A stretch of DNA of 44,926 nucleotides from a virus. This document shows positions 37,823-44,926 of this stretch, piece by piece (the first letter of the stretch is position 1; each line of letters starts with the position of its first letter). The translations under genes and the position numbers were made by a program. Under the pieces are notes generated by a model. It was not told the origin of the DNA. It did no database searches and saw only the letters and a list, made by a program, of their open reading frames with translations. The stretch spans positions 1 to 44,926 of IMG/VR virus record IMGVR_UViG_3300045911_000134. One strand, 5' to 3'.

Positions 37823-38099
37823 AGCGAGCCGTGATGCTGTCCTGCTTGTTGACCAAGGACAAATATAGCCTGAGCAGTCGCTCCTCTTCGGCTTGCGCCC
37901 TCTCGGCCTCCGCCTGATGGAAGCGGACACGCTCCATCATTGCATTGGCTCGCCTCTCATGTTCACGCGCTCTCTGCACGTGGTTGTTCTCGCGGTTGCG
38001 CATCACCACCCAGCACGACGCGTAGCCCAGCAAGAACGCGGCAACGAGCGCCAACAACGCGACAACGAAGCCACCAAGGAGCGTGTGGTTCTGGTTCAT
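37662..38099 (-). CDS. Rz-like inner-membrane spanin subunit
   Basis: A 145-residue protein started at 38099 (MNQNHTLLGGFVVALLALVA...), its ATG overlapping the minor head gene stop. One N-terminal helix (FVVALLALVAAFLLGYASCW) is followed by a charged coiled coil (ERVRFHQAEAERAQAEEERL), the topology of an i-spanin. The second spanin-like gene begins inside its 3' part in another frame. It would link the inner membrane to a partner in the outer membrane. Sequence identity to known Rz is not evident. Confidence 0.6.
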   Translation of the reverse strand: MNQNHTLLGGFVVALLALVAAFLLGYASCWVVMRNRENNHVQRAREHERRANAMMERVRFHQAEAERAQAEEERLLRLYLSLVNKQDSITARYVHLTPRIHSATRGELRHILDSLVSEFEVNRERHYMLLRGKAEGGGRGLRPWQ

Positions 38100-38992
38100 G
38101 ATTGCTTCGTTGGTATCGCCTTGTGGCGGCAGTTGTACCCGCCGCGAAACACGGGCCAAGTCGTGGCAGTGGTGCCGGGTATCATGCCGCTCCCGTTGTT
38201 CAACGCCCACCTCACTTCCTGCGCCAACAGGTGCTCGGGTATGATCTCCATCTTTACCCATCGGCGACACTGAGGCCGCGTTCCGCCTGTCCTGCGACCG
38301 GACTTGCTCACCGTTCCGGGCAGGATGTTCCCGATGTAGCGCCAGTTCTTCAAGTCGTGCAGCTGCGCGATCTCCGCGTGAACCTGTCCCTCATACTGGT
38401 GTAGCGCGTCTCGTGCGACCTGCCCGGCGTATTGGCTCATGAGCCCCGGACGCTGGCGCTCTGTGCCCTTCAGCGTGACGGGCGACAACCTACGACCGGT
38501 GATGAGCGCACGTAGCGCACGCTCCGTCTCCAACACACCCGCACCGAAGTTCACGTGGTTGTAAAGCAGCTTGCGCACGGGATCGGCGAAGCGGGCCTCG
38601 AAGCTCACGTCGATCATGGTCTGCGTGGTCATCTGCACCATGCGGTTCTTGGTGTCGTTCACCAAGGCTTTCGAGACCACGATCCCGCTTTCCTCACCGT
38701 GCAGCATGCGCACGTTCTCCCCGATGCGGTCGAAGTCCGGCAGCAGCTCACGCACCGCGTCGCGCAGGTCCTGTTTGCGCATCACCTGTTCCATGATCCT
38801 CGACAAGTCGGACAGCAGTACCGATGTGCTGTCATCAAACACGAACCGACCGCCACGCGTGGAGAAACGGCTGAGGAACTCCTCCAGCCTGCGCACCAAC
38901 TGGCTCTCTAACTCGGCGAACCGCGCCTCGAAACGCAACGATGCCCTGCTCGCGATGCGCTCCGTACTATCGACCAGCTCGAAGATGGGCAT
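38096..38992 (-). CDS. Minor head protein (Mu gpF / SPP1 gp7-like)
   Basis: A 298-residue protein with helical N-terminal part and the family's C-terminal motif: GGTRPQCRRWVKMEII, then the run to FRGGYNCRHKAIP (near 240-295), where R-x-x-C, GGYNCRH are the typical residues. These proteins enter the prohead with the portal or plug it. It starts 2 bases after the portal stop, as usual. A few copies per virion are expected. Confidence 0.85.
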   Translation of the reverse strand: MPIFELVDSTERIASRASLRFEARFAELESQLVRRLEEFLSRFSTRGGRFVFDDSTSVLLSDLSRIMEQVMRKQDLRDAVRELLPDFDRIGENVRMLHGEESGIVVSKALVNDTKNRMVQMTTQTMIDVSFEARFADPVRKLLYNHVNFGAGVLETERALRALITGRRLSPVTLKGTERQRPGLMSQYAGQVARDALHQYEGQVHAEIAQLHDLKNWRYIGNILPGTVSKSGRRTGGTRPQCRRWVKMEIIPEHLLAQEVRWALNNGSGMIPGTTATTWPVFRGGYNCRHKAIPTKQS

Positions 38993-38994
38993 GA

Positions 38995-40734
38995 CTACTC
39001 GGTGTCTCCGTCAAGGTCCTCCTCGGGAGCGAGTAGTCTCGATGCGGGCATGATCTGCTCCACCATGTCGTCGATCAGCTCGAACACGTTATCCTGCCGA
39101 AGCACCTCCAAGCCCTTCTGCCCGACAAGTCGTTTGATCGCCGAGAAGCCGTACGTGTGGCGGCGGAGCGTGATGTCATCAACAGCGCCGGACATCTTCG
39201 CAGCGGTCACGTCGGCCACGCTCATGCCGAACAACGGGTCGTACTCCTGAAGCATGGACATCACGAGCTGCAACCTCCTGTCGCCGGGGAACCGTTTGAT
39301 CGTGTACTCCACCAGCACTTCGCCCTTCACCATGAACGGGGCCTTCGCCTCGTCAAGGCGTTTGATCTCCTCCACCAAGCTCTCCTCATCGCGAACGATG
39401 AACGTCGGCGGCAGTGTGATGTTGATCGCGCCCTCTTCCAGCCTACGCCCAAGCAACTGGGCAAGGTCCAGTATGGTGTTGTGCATCAACACGCTGAACA
39501 GGTGGAAGCCGATGGCGTCGAGCTTGGCGATCTTCCCCTCGCGATCGATCTGCTTAGCCACACCGCTCTGTGCCTCATCAACGAACAACTGGCTCAGTTC
39601 TTTCTCCAGCCTCTTCAGGTAGTTCTCCCAGAACTCGGAGCCGAACTTCAGAATGTCCACCGGCGGTGCGATGAACTTCACCATGTCGCGCTCGTTCTCC
39701 GAGCTTTCGCCACTCAGCACACCGGCCTCCGGACGCACCAAAACACCGTATGGACCTATCGGCGATATGCGACCGTTGCGACACACCGTGCAGCGACGCT
39801 TGGTGCTCGTGTCATCCGGGCCGCGCTCAGTGATCCATCCGTCCTTGCAGCCGGTCACGGTGCACTTTATCGGACGCACCTCGCGCAACGGGAACCCGGC
39901 AGTGACGACAACGCCTTGGTTGTCGCTCCACTGCCTGACGCACTCGTTGGCGAACGGGATGGCGTGGGCCACGAAGGACTTCTGCCACTCTTCTTCCTCG
40001 CCTGTATCAGGGTTGATTTCAACGTACTCATCACCGCCGAGAACATCGACGGGCAGACGGCCGAGACCGTGAACGTACTGTGGGTCCAGACGGAAGTTGC
40101 GCTGTTCCTTGAAGCCGTACTGCACCAGCTTGTAGTAGGCGTCATTCGTGACGATGTAGAACACCTCACCCTCCTTGCGAACCTCATCGCGCTCGCCGGT
40201 CTTCACCAGTACCTCGCTGCGCTCACCAGACTTCCACGACACGACGTCATCGGTCTTGTGCACGATGTGCGCGGACAGCACCAGTTCAAGGCTCGGCACC
40301 ACGCGCTCGTTCGGCGCGTCGGGAACAGTACCAACCCAACGCACCAACAGCCCGTTGGGGTCAAGTATCATGCGGCGCGGAAGTTTCTTGGTCCACCATG
40401 TGCGCAGGTCCATCTTGTCGAAGTTCCGCCCGTCGATGAAGGCTTCGACAACATCATCATCCACCTCCACGGAAACCTGCGCACTGCCGAACACGCGACT
40501 CAGATCGCTGAGGAAACGCGAGAACGGGCCTTGCGTGATGGGCTCGTAGTTGTCCTTGCGATACTTGGCGATCTCCGGATCCTCATACGGCCTGCGATCC
40601 GATATGAGCTTGTCGGCGAGCTTGCCGTTGACGTGTACAGCAACGGCTTCGTACTCCCCGACCCATCGCTTTTTCAGCGGCGGGCCGGGGAGCTTGAAGA
40701 AGCTCTCGACGTAGGTGTCGATGTCGAACGCCAT
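38995..40734 (-). CDS. Portal protein with a zinc-ribbon-like insertion
   Basis: A 579-residue protein (MAFDIDTYVESFFKLPGPPL...). Size, place before the minor head protein, and the C-terminal helical part (KLDAIGFHLFSVLMHNTILD through the end) fit a portal, the dodecamer through which DNA is pumped. Residues 291-318 contain C-x4-C, then C-x2-C (CTVTGC, CTVCRNG), a zinc-ribbon-like insert not usual in portals, probably on the outer clip or wing. An acidic C-tail follows. It is 31 kb from terL along the map, so packaging and portal genes are not neighbours. Confidence 0.82.
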   Translation of the reverse strand: MAFDIDTYVESFFKLPGPPLKKRWVGEYEAVAVHVNGKLADKLISDRRPYEDPEIAKYRKDNYEPITQGPFSRFLSDLSRVFGSAQVSVEVDDDVVEAFIDGRNFDKMDLRTWWTKKLPRRMILDPNGLLVRWVGTVPDAPNERVVPSLELVLSAHIVHKTDDVVSWKSGERSEVLVKTGERDEVRKEGEVFYIVTNDAYYKLVQYGFKEQRNFRLDPQYVHGLGRLPVDVLGGDEYVEINPDTGEEEEWQKSFVAHAIPFANECVRQWSDNQGVVVTAGFPLREVRPIKCTVTGCKDGWITERGPDDTSTKRRCTVCRNGRISPIGPYGVLVRPEAGVLSGESSENERDMVKFIAPPVDILKFGSEFWENYLKRLEKELSQLFVDEAQSGVAKQIDREGKIAKLDAIGFHLFSVLMHNTILDLAQLLGRRLEEGAINITLPPTFIVRDEESLVEEIKRLDEAKAPFMVKGEVLVEYTIKRFPGDRRLQLVMSMLQEYDPLFGMSVADVTAAKMSGAVDDITLRRHTYGFSAIKRLVGQKGLEVLRQDNVFELIDDMVEQIMPASRLLAPEEDLDGDTE

Positions 40735-40744
40735 TGTGCGCGGT

Positions 40745-41305
40745 TTACGCGGTGGCCAGCACAGCAGCGAGACCGGGCAGCTTGATCGGCTTGGTGATGA
40801 GGCGGCTCTTGATCTCCGCCGTGCACTCGATCACCGCGTCTTCATCGTTCGGCTCCGATCGCGTGTCATCCACGTCCAGCGAGTAGTCCGAGTAGAAGCC
40901 GTACAGCAGGCCGTCGCACGTCAGGAACGCGATGTTCAGCACGTCCTGATACTCATCCACGAAGCTGTAGAAGTCGTACTCGGTCAGGTTCGTGGGATCG
41001 CTGTTGCTGTCCTTCCACTGCCACGAACGCGTGTAGTTGGTCGTGCGCTCAGGCAGGCAGGAAGCCACCCGCCGCTTCGTCGGCGAACCTTTCGGTTTTT
41101 GGCCCAGAACGCGCCCGGTCGAAGCGATGTCACCGCTCGTCAGGGCGGCCGTCCACTCGGCCAAGTCCGTGATGCTCGCGAACTCGTAGTCGCACTTTTT
41201 GAAGATCACGCGGTCGAACCCGGCAGGCTTGGTCACGATCCGACACGCGGCGCCAACGACCTTGGGTATCTCAGCCGGAACGCATCCGGCTCCACAGGTT
41301 ACCAT
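40745..41305 (-). CDS. Probable major tail tube protein
   Basis: A 186-residue protein (MVTCGAGCVPAEIPKVVGAA...). Beta-rich, with a central segment GQKPKGSPTKRRVASCLPER and NIAFLTCDGLLYGFYSDYSL, of the length and type seen for tail tube subunits in Bacteroidota siphophages. Its leader (41306-41420) is homologous to that of the capsid gene, which argues for equally high expression. A tail with tape measure and chaperones needs a tube protein, and I see no better candidate. It lies between a large structural gene and the portal. Confidence 0.6.
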   Translation of the reverse strand: MVTCGAGCVPAEIPKVVGAACRIVTKPAGFDRVIFKKCDYEFASITDLAEWTAALTSGDIASTGRVLGQKPKGSPTKRRVASCLPERTTNYTRSWQWKDSNSDPTNLTEYDFYSFVDEYQDVLNIAFLTCDGLLYGFYSDYSLDVDDTRSEPNDEDAVIECTAEIKSRLITKPIKLPGLAAVLATA

Positions 41306-41420
41306 CTGTATTGAGGGTTTGAATTCGCTGCTCTCTTGGAAGGGTGAACAGCTTCCCCTCGAAAACAGGCCGTGGCCTCAGTGTGGTAGCTGGGGGGTGC
41401 AACCGGTGGCGAAGATAGCG
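41306..41420 (-). promoter_or_regulatory. Tail tube leader shared with the capsid gene
   Basis: This 115-base gap shows the same ordered blocks as 35311-35414 (GAGGCC, TTCGAGG, CCTTCCAA, AGC-GCGA, TTCAAACC). It also holds a small AGGCC/GGCCT hairpin followed by TGTTTTC on the minus strand, a possible terminator for the upstream gene. Confidence 0.55.
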
Positions 41421-42908
41421 CTAGTCGCAACTCGTTTGAACATCGCAGTCGGTCGCGCGAACGGTGAAGTCCGGCCACCAGTGCAGTCCTTCCTCGTTGT
41501 TCTTGCGCAGTCCATCGGCTTCGGTCAACTCTCGCTCATCGATCCAGAACGACTTGGCGGCCAACACCGCGCTGATGCGGCGTGCCACGACTTCAGGGAC
41601 ACCAGTGGTGCGCACGCGCACGCTGCTCATCGAACGACGTGACACCAGCCGCCCGTTCTTGGTCAGCTCCCGCTCGATGGGCAGGGCATCAACCTCCGCC
41701 GTTCCGCTCACGCGGAAGTCGTGCTGGAAGCGGATGAGTTCAAGCGCGGTCTGTGCCTCAGTGCTGTACGACACGTCTACCCACTGCTGGGTCGTTGTGT
41801 CGTACTCCATGATCGCGCCCGGGGGAACGGAGCCCGAGAACAACGGTGTGATGGCCCAGCTTCCGCCGTTCATCACAGACCACAGCGACCCATCGGCTGG
41901 TGTGGGTTGAGCAACCCACACCCCACCTTGCAGCCTGTATACTGTGCCGTCGAACTGGTTCAGGACCACCGCCCCTTCAGTGCCGATGATGGGGAAGTCA
42001 GCGATCATTGACCACGCCCCGATCTCGGTGGCTGGGGAAACGGTGGTGCCAAGTAGGCCGGTCCCCACGTCGTGGTAGAACCCGGTGCAGTCCGTGCCGC
42101 TGTCGATGGACCGGAAACGCACCGTAGGCTCGCCACAACGCACGAACCGATATGTCATGGTGGTGAAGTACGCGAATGGCCTCAGAGACGCCTCAGGGCG
42201 CGGAGGACCGGGCAGTGAAACAAACGACGCGCCTTGCCACCGGTAGTAAGTTCCCGTCGAGACGTCGTACCACACCTCACCCACTTCGTTCGGGCCTATC
42301 TGCACGAAGCCCCCGGCGGTCTGCTCTTGCACTGTGTTGGTGTCGAAGTCCAAGTAGCGCCAGCCGATCGGCACGGCAGTGACCGGTGCGCTCGTGGCGT
42401 TCACGCTGTTGATGGGTTCGTAGCCGCCGAACACTTTCGCGCGGAAGTAGAAGCACTCGGGAAGTCCAGCGACCTGCGCACGGAGCATCTCCATATTCAC
42501 TGCGACGAACTGGTAAGGACCGTTGGGACCGTGCGCGACGTAGAACACCGTGGAGATGTCGCTGGTGTCGCCGGACCAAAGCACCGTGCCATCCAACGCC
42601 ACGACCTCCAGCTCGATGAAGTAGTCGCCGGAGGCCGTGCGCCAACCGACCTCCGGGTTCATCGGGTCATCGTTCACGGTGTCCTGTCCGTGGAACTGCA
42701 ACTGCACGATGTCATCGGGATCGACCAAGTACGCGAATGGCTTCTCGTCGCACCCATCCTGACACCAGTAGCCGGAGCGCGTTGCATACAGCGCGTTCTC
42801 TTGCGGCGGGATGCACTCGCTCGCAACGGGTAGATCGCGTCTCTCCGACACGCTGTTCAGGCGGTAGATTGGACTGGCGGCAGGGGTCATGTCAATGATG
42901 GTTGCCAT
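41421..42908 (-). CDS. Large virion structural protein
   Basis: A 495-residue protein (MATIIDMTPAASPIYRLNSV...) rich in Thr, Val, Pro, Trp and Tyr, with CQDGCDEKPFAYLVDPDDIV in the first 80 residues and repeated beta-sandwich-like stretches. The middle segment IGWRYLDFDTNTVQEQTAGG resembles a short repeat also seen as WSMIADFPIIGTEGAVV. It follows the 854-residue protein by 15 bases. It is probably a tail-tip or fibre-attachment protein. No enzymatic motif. Confidence 0.65.
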   Translation of the reverse strand: MATIIDMTPAASPIYRLNSVSERRDLPVASECIPPQENALYATRSGYWCQDGCDEKPFAYLVDPDDIVQLQFHGQDTVNDDPMNPEVGWRTASGDYFIELEVVALDGTVLWSGDTSDISTVFYVAHGPNGPYQFVAVNMEMLRAQVAGLPECFYFRAKVFGGYEPINSVNATSAPVTAVPIGWRYLDFDTNTVQEQTAGGFVQIGPNEVGEVWYDVSTGTYYRWQGASFVSLPGPPRPEASLRPFAYFTTMTYRFVRCGEPTVRFRSIDSGTDCTGFYHDVGTGLLGTTVSPATEIGAWSMIADFPIIGTEGAVVLNQFDGTVYRLQGGVWVAQPTPADGSLWSVMNGGSWAITPLFSGSVPPGAIMEYDTTTQQWVDVSYSTEAQTALELIRFQHDFRVSGTAEVDALPIERELTKNGRLVSRRSMSSVRVRTTGVPEVVARRISAVLAAKSFWIDERELTEADGLRKNNEEGLHWWPDFTVRATDCDVQTSCD

Positions 42909-42923
42909 GGGTCTACGGGTTGA

Positions 42924-44926
42924 CTAAACCAGCCAGCCTTTCGCGATGAGGTTGTTTCGCGCGGCGATGCCGACGGCGGAAGGTGTGCCCATCAACGGAC
43001 CGATGAAGATAGCCTGGCCGTTCGTCGTTCCGATGCCGTCAAGCTCGACCAACAACCTGTCCACCTCGGGGGTCGGAAGCTGGTTGAAGGAGATATTGAA
43101 GTAGGTCAAGGCCTTACAGTTCACCAACGACGGGCCTACGCTGAGCTGGTTTATTTCCAGCCCGATCTGCATCGCTGTATCCATGTGCCTGATGTCCGGC
43201 GGCTCGGTCAGCGCTGAGTTGTTCAGGTCAAGGATCAGGGGCTTCATACCTCCACCGTGGAAGCGGTCTATGCCCGGCCCTTCGACCTCCAAGTACTGCA
43301 CGTTCGGAACATCAACAGGGTTGCCCTCTTCATCACACACGAAGCAGCACCACACGCCTTCTGCATCGGGCCCGCCGTCGGTCGAAAAGTCGTACTCGTT
43401 CACCGTCTTCACCCCGGCCGGTGATACGCAGGCCCAGTACCGTGTAGGCGTCTCCACTTGCGCGTAGAAGGCCTGCCCGCCTGCGTTGTGGAATGAGAAC
43501 CTCCCGGCACCTTGACACGTGGGCTGCGCGATCACATGCAAGCGAGCCATCACACCCGATGGGATGTGGTCGGGATGAACGATGAACGTCGCAACGCCCG
43601 ATGAGTTGAACACCGCCGGAAGGCTCTGTATCGGCAAGGCCCCAAGCTGCGGAAGCTCTCCCTCGTACGACTGCTCGATCTGCGTACCAGACGGGCGCGG
43701 AAGCAACGGGCTTGCCACGTGTGGTGGCAAGGTCAGTTGCGCCCGAATGTTCCACCTTCGACCGTAGGACAGCGCAGGGTTGAGCCGCACCTCTACAAGA
43801 ACGAGAGACGTCTCGCACAACGACGTGATCGGCAGTCCGGTCTCGAAGTCCAACAGCCGGATGGACTGGATCACCTTCGTGAAGTTGCCGTAAGGATCAA
43901 CCACTATGTTCTGCCTGTACTGGTACTCCAACTGCCCCACGACGGTGTTCAGGGTGAAGGACCACACGGCCTGAAGCGTCATCCCGCTGAAGGTCGGCAC
44001 TCCACCTCCATTGGGCGCGACCATCGGAACCGTCACGGAGTAGTCCACCCATTCCCCATCGACGAACTCCTCAACGGTGTTCGCGCCGGTCCACTGTCCA
44101 CCTTGCTTGGACCAAGGAAGGTTGACCAACACCGCGCCGGTGTCAGCATCAATGATCCGCAGCCGCGCAGACAACATGTCGTTGCTCCACGTGGAACCTC
44201 CGAAGGCTTGCTCGTTGTACGCCTCGGCTCTCACGCCAACCTTGAGCCGCAGGAAGTCACTGACGCAAGTCTCAACAGAGTTCGACAACGTCTTGGTGTT
44301 GTAGTCCGAGATGTCGGAGCGCAGGTCCTCAACCGCGAACACCGGCGCGGGCGGTGCACCGTCGGCGCGTAGGTTCGGGCGGATGAACGAGTTGGTGAAC
44401 GCCTGCGATGGCTGGCCTACAGGCTGAGCACCTACCACTACGGCGATGGAGTAAATGCGCGATGGGTCAAGATCTCCATCAACGCGGAAGCGTATCCGAT
44501 GCGCCGGGGTTCTGTCGTAGGTGATCGCCTCAATGGGTGTCGCGATACCGACTACGCGACCACCAAGCACTTGCCCATCGACAACCGTGTTCGCATCAAC
44601 GTCCACGCCCTGCGTTCCGTACTGCGTCAAGAAGGTGCCCAACTCATTCCAAGGGTTCACCGTCATGTCCAGCACGTACACGCGGAACACGTCCTTCAGC
44701 TCGTACGCTGGAACGTCGGACAAGTACACTCGCACCTCCGTCGGTGCAAGCGCACACAGGTCATCGACGAGCTGACCACCACGCCACAGCTCCATCTCAT
44801 ACCCGAACCCGGGACCCACCAGTTCAGCCAAAGGCGGGTTGAGCGATCCGTCGTTGCCATACAGGTAGAACCTTGACCAGTATTTCAACGAGAACGTGCG
44901 CGAGACCCTTGTCTGCGACGGCTCGA
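42924..44926 (-). CDS. C-terminal part of the 854-residue junction-spanning virion protein
   Basis: This is the larger part of the gene that begins at 689 and wraps through the circular junction; the frame is open at the right edge. It is beta-rich with fibronectin-like segments. The last 110 residues (LNNSALTEPPDIRHMDTAMQ, then LTYFNISFNQLPTPEVDRLL) look like a short leucine-rich repeat ending NNLIAKGWLV, a pattern used in receptor-binding tips of Bacteroidota phages. It may be the tail tip or a central fibre. About 867 bases duplicate none of this beyond the 127-base terminal repeat. Confidence 0.8.
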   Translation of the reverse strand, partial: EPSQTRVSRTFSLKYWSRFYLYGNDGSLNPPLAELVGPGFGYEMELWRGGQLVDDLCALAPTEVRVYLSDVPAYELKDVFRVYVLDMTVNPWNELGTFLTQYGTQGVDVDANTVVDGQVLGGRVVGIATPIEAITYDRTPAHRIRFRVDGDLDPSRIYSIAVVVGAQPVGQPSQAFTNSFIRPNLRADGAPPAPVFAVEDLRSDISDYNTKTLSNSVETCVSDFLRLKVGVRAEAYNEQAFGGSTWSNDMLSARLRIIDADTGAVLVNLPWSKQGGQWTGANTVEEFVDGEWVDYSVTVPMVAPNGGGVPTFSGMTLQAVWSFTLNTVVGQLEYQYRQNIVVDPYGNFTKVIQSIRLLDFETGLPITSLCETSLVLVEVRLNPALSYGRRWNIRAQLTLPPHVASPLLPRPSGTQIEQSYEGELPQLGALPIQSLPAVFNSSGVATFIVHPDHIPSGVMARLHVIAQPTCQGAGRFSFHNAGGQAFYAQVETPTRYWACVSPAGVKTVNEYDFSTDGGPDAEGVWCCFVCDEEGNPVDVPNVQYLEVEGPGIDRFHGGGMKPLILDLNNSALTEPPDIRHMDTAMQIGLEINQLSVGPSLVNCKALTYFNISFNQLPTPEVDRLLVELDGIGTTNGQAIFIGPLMGTPSAVGIAARNNLIAKGWLV
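44800..44926. repeat. Direct terminal repeat, right copy (circular overlap)
   Basis: Identical to 1-127. The repeat length of 127 is a usual largest k-mer size for short-read assemblers, which fits an assembly overlap of a circular contig. Confidence 0.95.

Noticed and set aside
39157-40785. 542-codon plus-strand frame opposite the portal gene
   Set aside because: Shadow of the portal gene in GC-rich DNA. The composition is typical of antisense frames, and no other plus-strand gene is credible in the window.

Overview
The window is one complete circular genome of a tailed phage. Its first 127 bases recur exactly as its last 127 (1-127 = 44800-44926), so the molecule is about 44.8 kb, cut inside a gene. 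Every gene I can support lies on the minus strand and is read from high to low coordinates. The host is most likely a GC-rich member of the Bacteroidota: promoters have the TAnnTTTG -7 box of that phylum, start codons lack Shine-Dalgarno sites, and the virion proteins resemble those of Bacteroidota siphophages. A tape measure protein and a tail assembly chaperone with a slippery T9 point to a long non-contractile tail. I see no integrase, polymerase, tRNA or CRISPR array.

Layout in transcription order. (1) 28801-23634: an HTH protein, RecT annealase, YqaJ-type exonuclease, two replication initiation proteins (one with an origin-like repeat cluster in its linker), an HNH-like protein and a RusA resolvase. 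(2) 23580-15400: small early genes driven by three near-copies of one promoter cassette, with an HNH nuclease, twin leucine-rich-variant repeat proteins, a sigma-region-4-like HTH protein and a duplicated 76-bp 3' element. (3) 15070-9646: a DNA-handling block with an SNF2 helicase, an N4/N6 DNA methyltransferase, a cytosine-5 methyltransferase overlapped by a 325-codon +1 frame, a PAPS-reductase-like protein and a chain of tiny overlapping genes. (4) About 9623-9414: a promoter, five or more stem-loops and a terminator in a row, which I read as a structured non-coding RNA next to the packaging genes. (5) 9074-6233: terminase small and large subunits and the tail chaperone pair. (6) 6240 to 1, continuing 44799-42924: tape measure, baseplate-like protein and a junction-spanning 854-residue protein. 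(7) 42908-28885: a large structural protein, probable tail tube, portal, minor head protein, an inserted lysis cassette (two overlapping spanin-like genes, holin, amidase), scaffold, major capsid, neck proteins, a glycine-rich tail fibre and a membrane protein.

Virion gene order is permuted: tail genes precede portal and capsid, and lysis genes sit inside the head block. RecT, exonuclease, RusA and the initiators would support recombination-dependent replication. The methyltransferases and helicase probably protect or remodel phage DNA. The best candidates for something undescribed are the structured RNA, the dual-frame methyltransferase locus, the repeated promoter and 3' elements, and the LRV gene pair.
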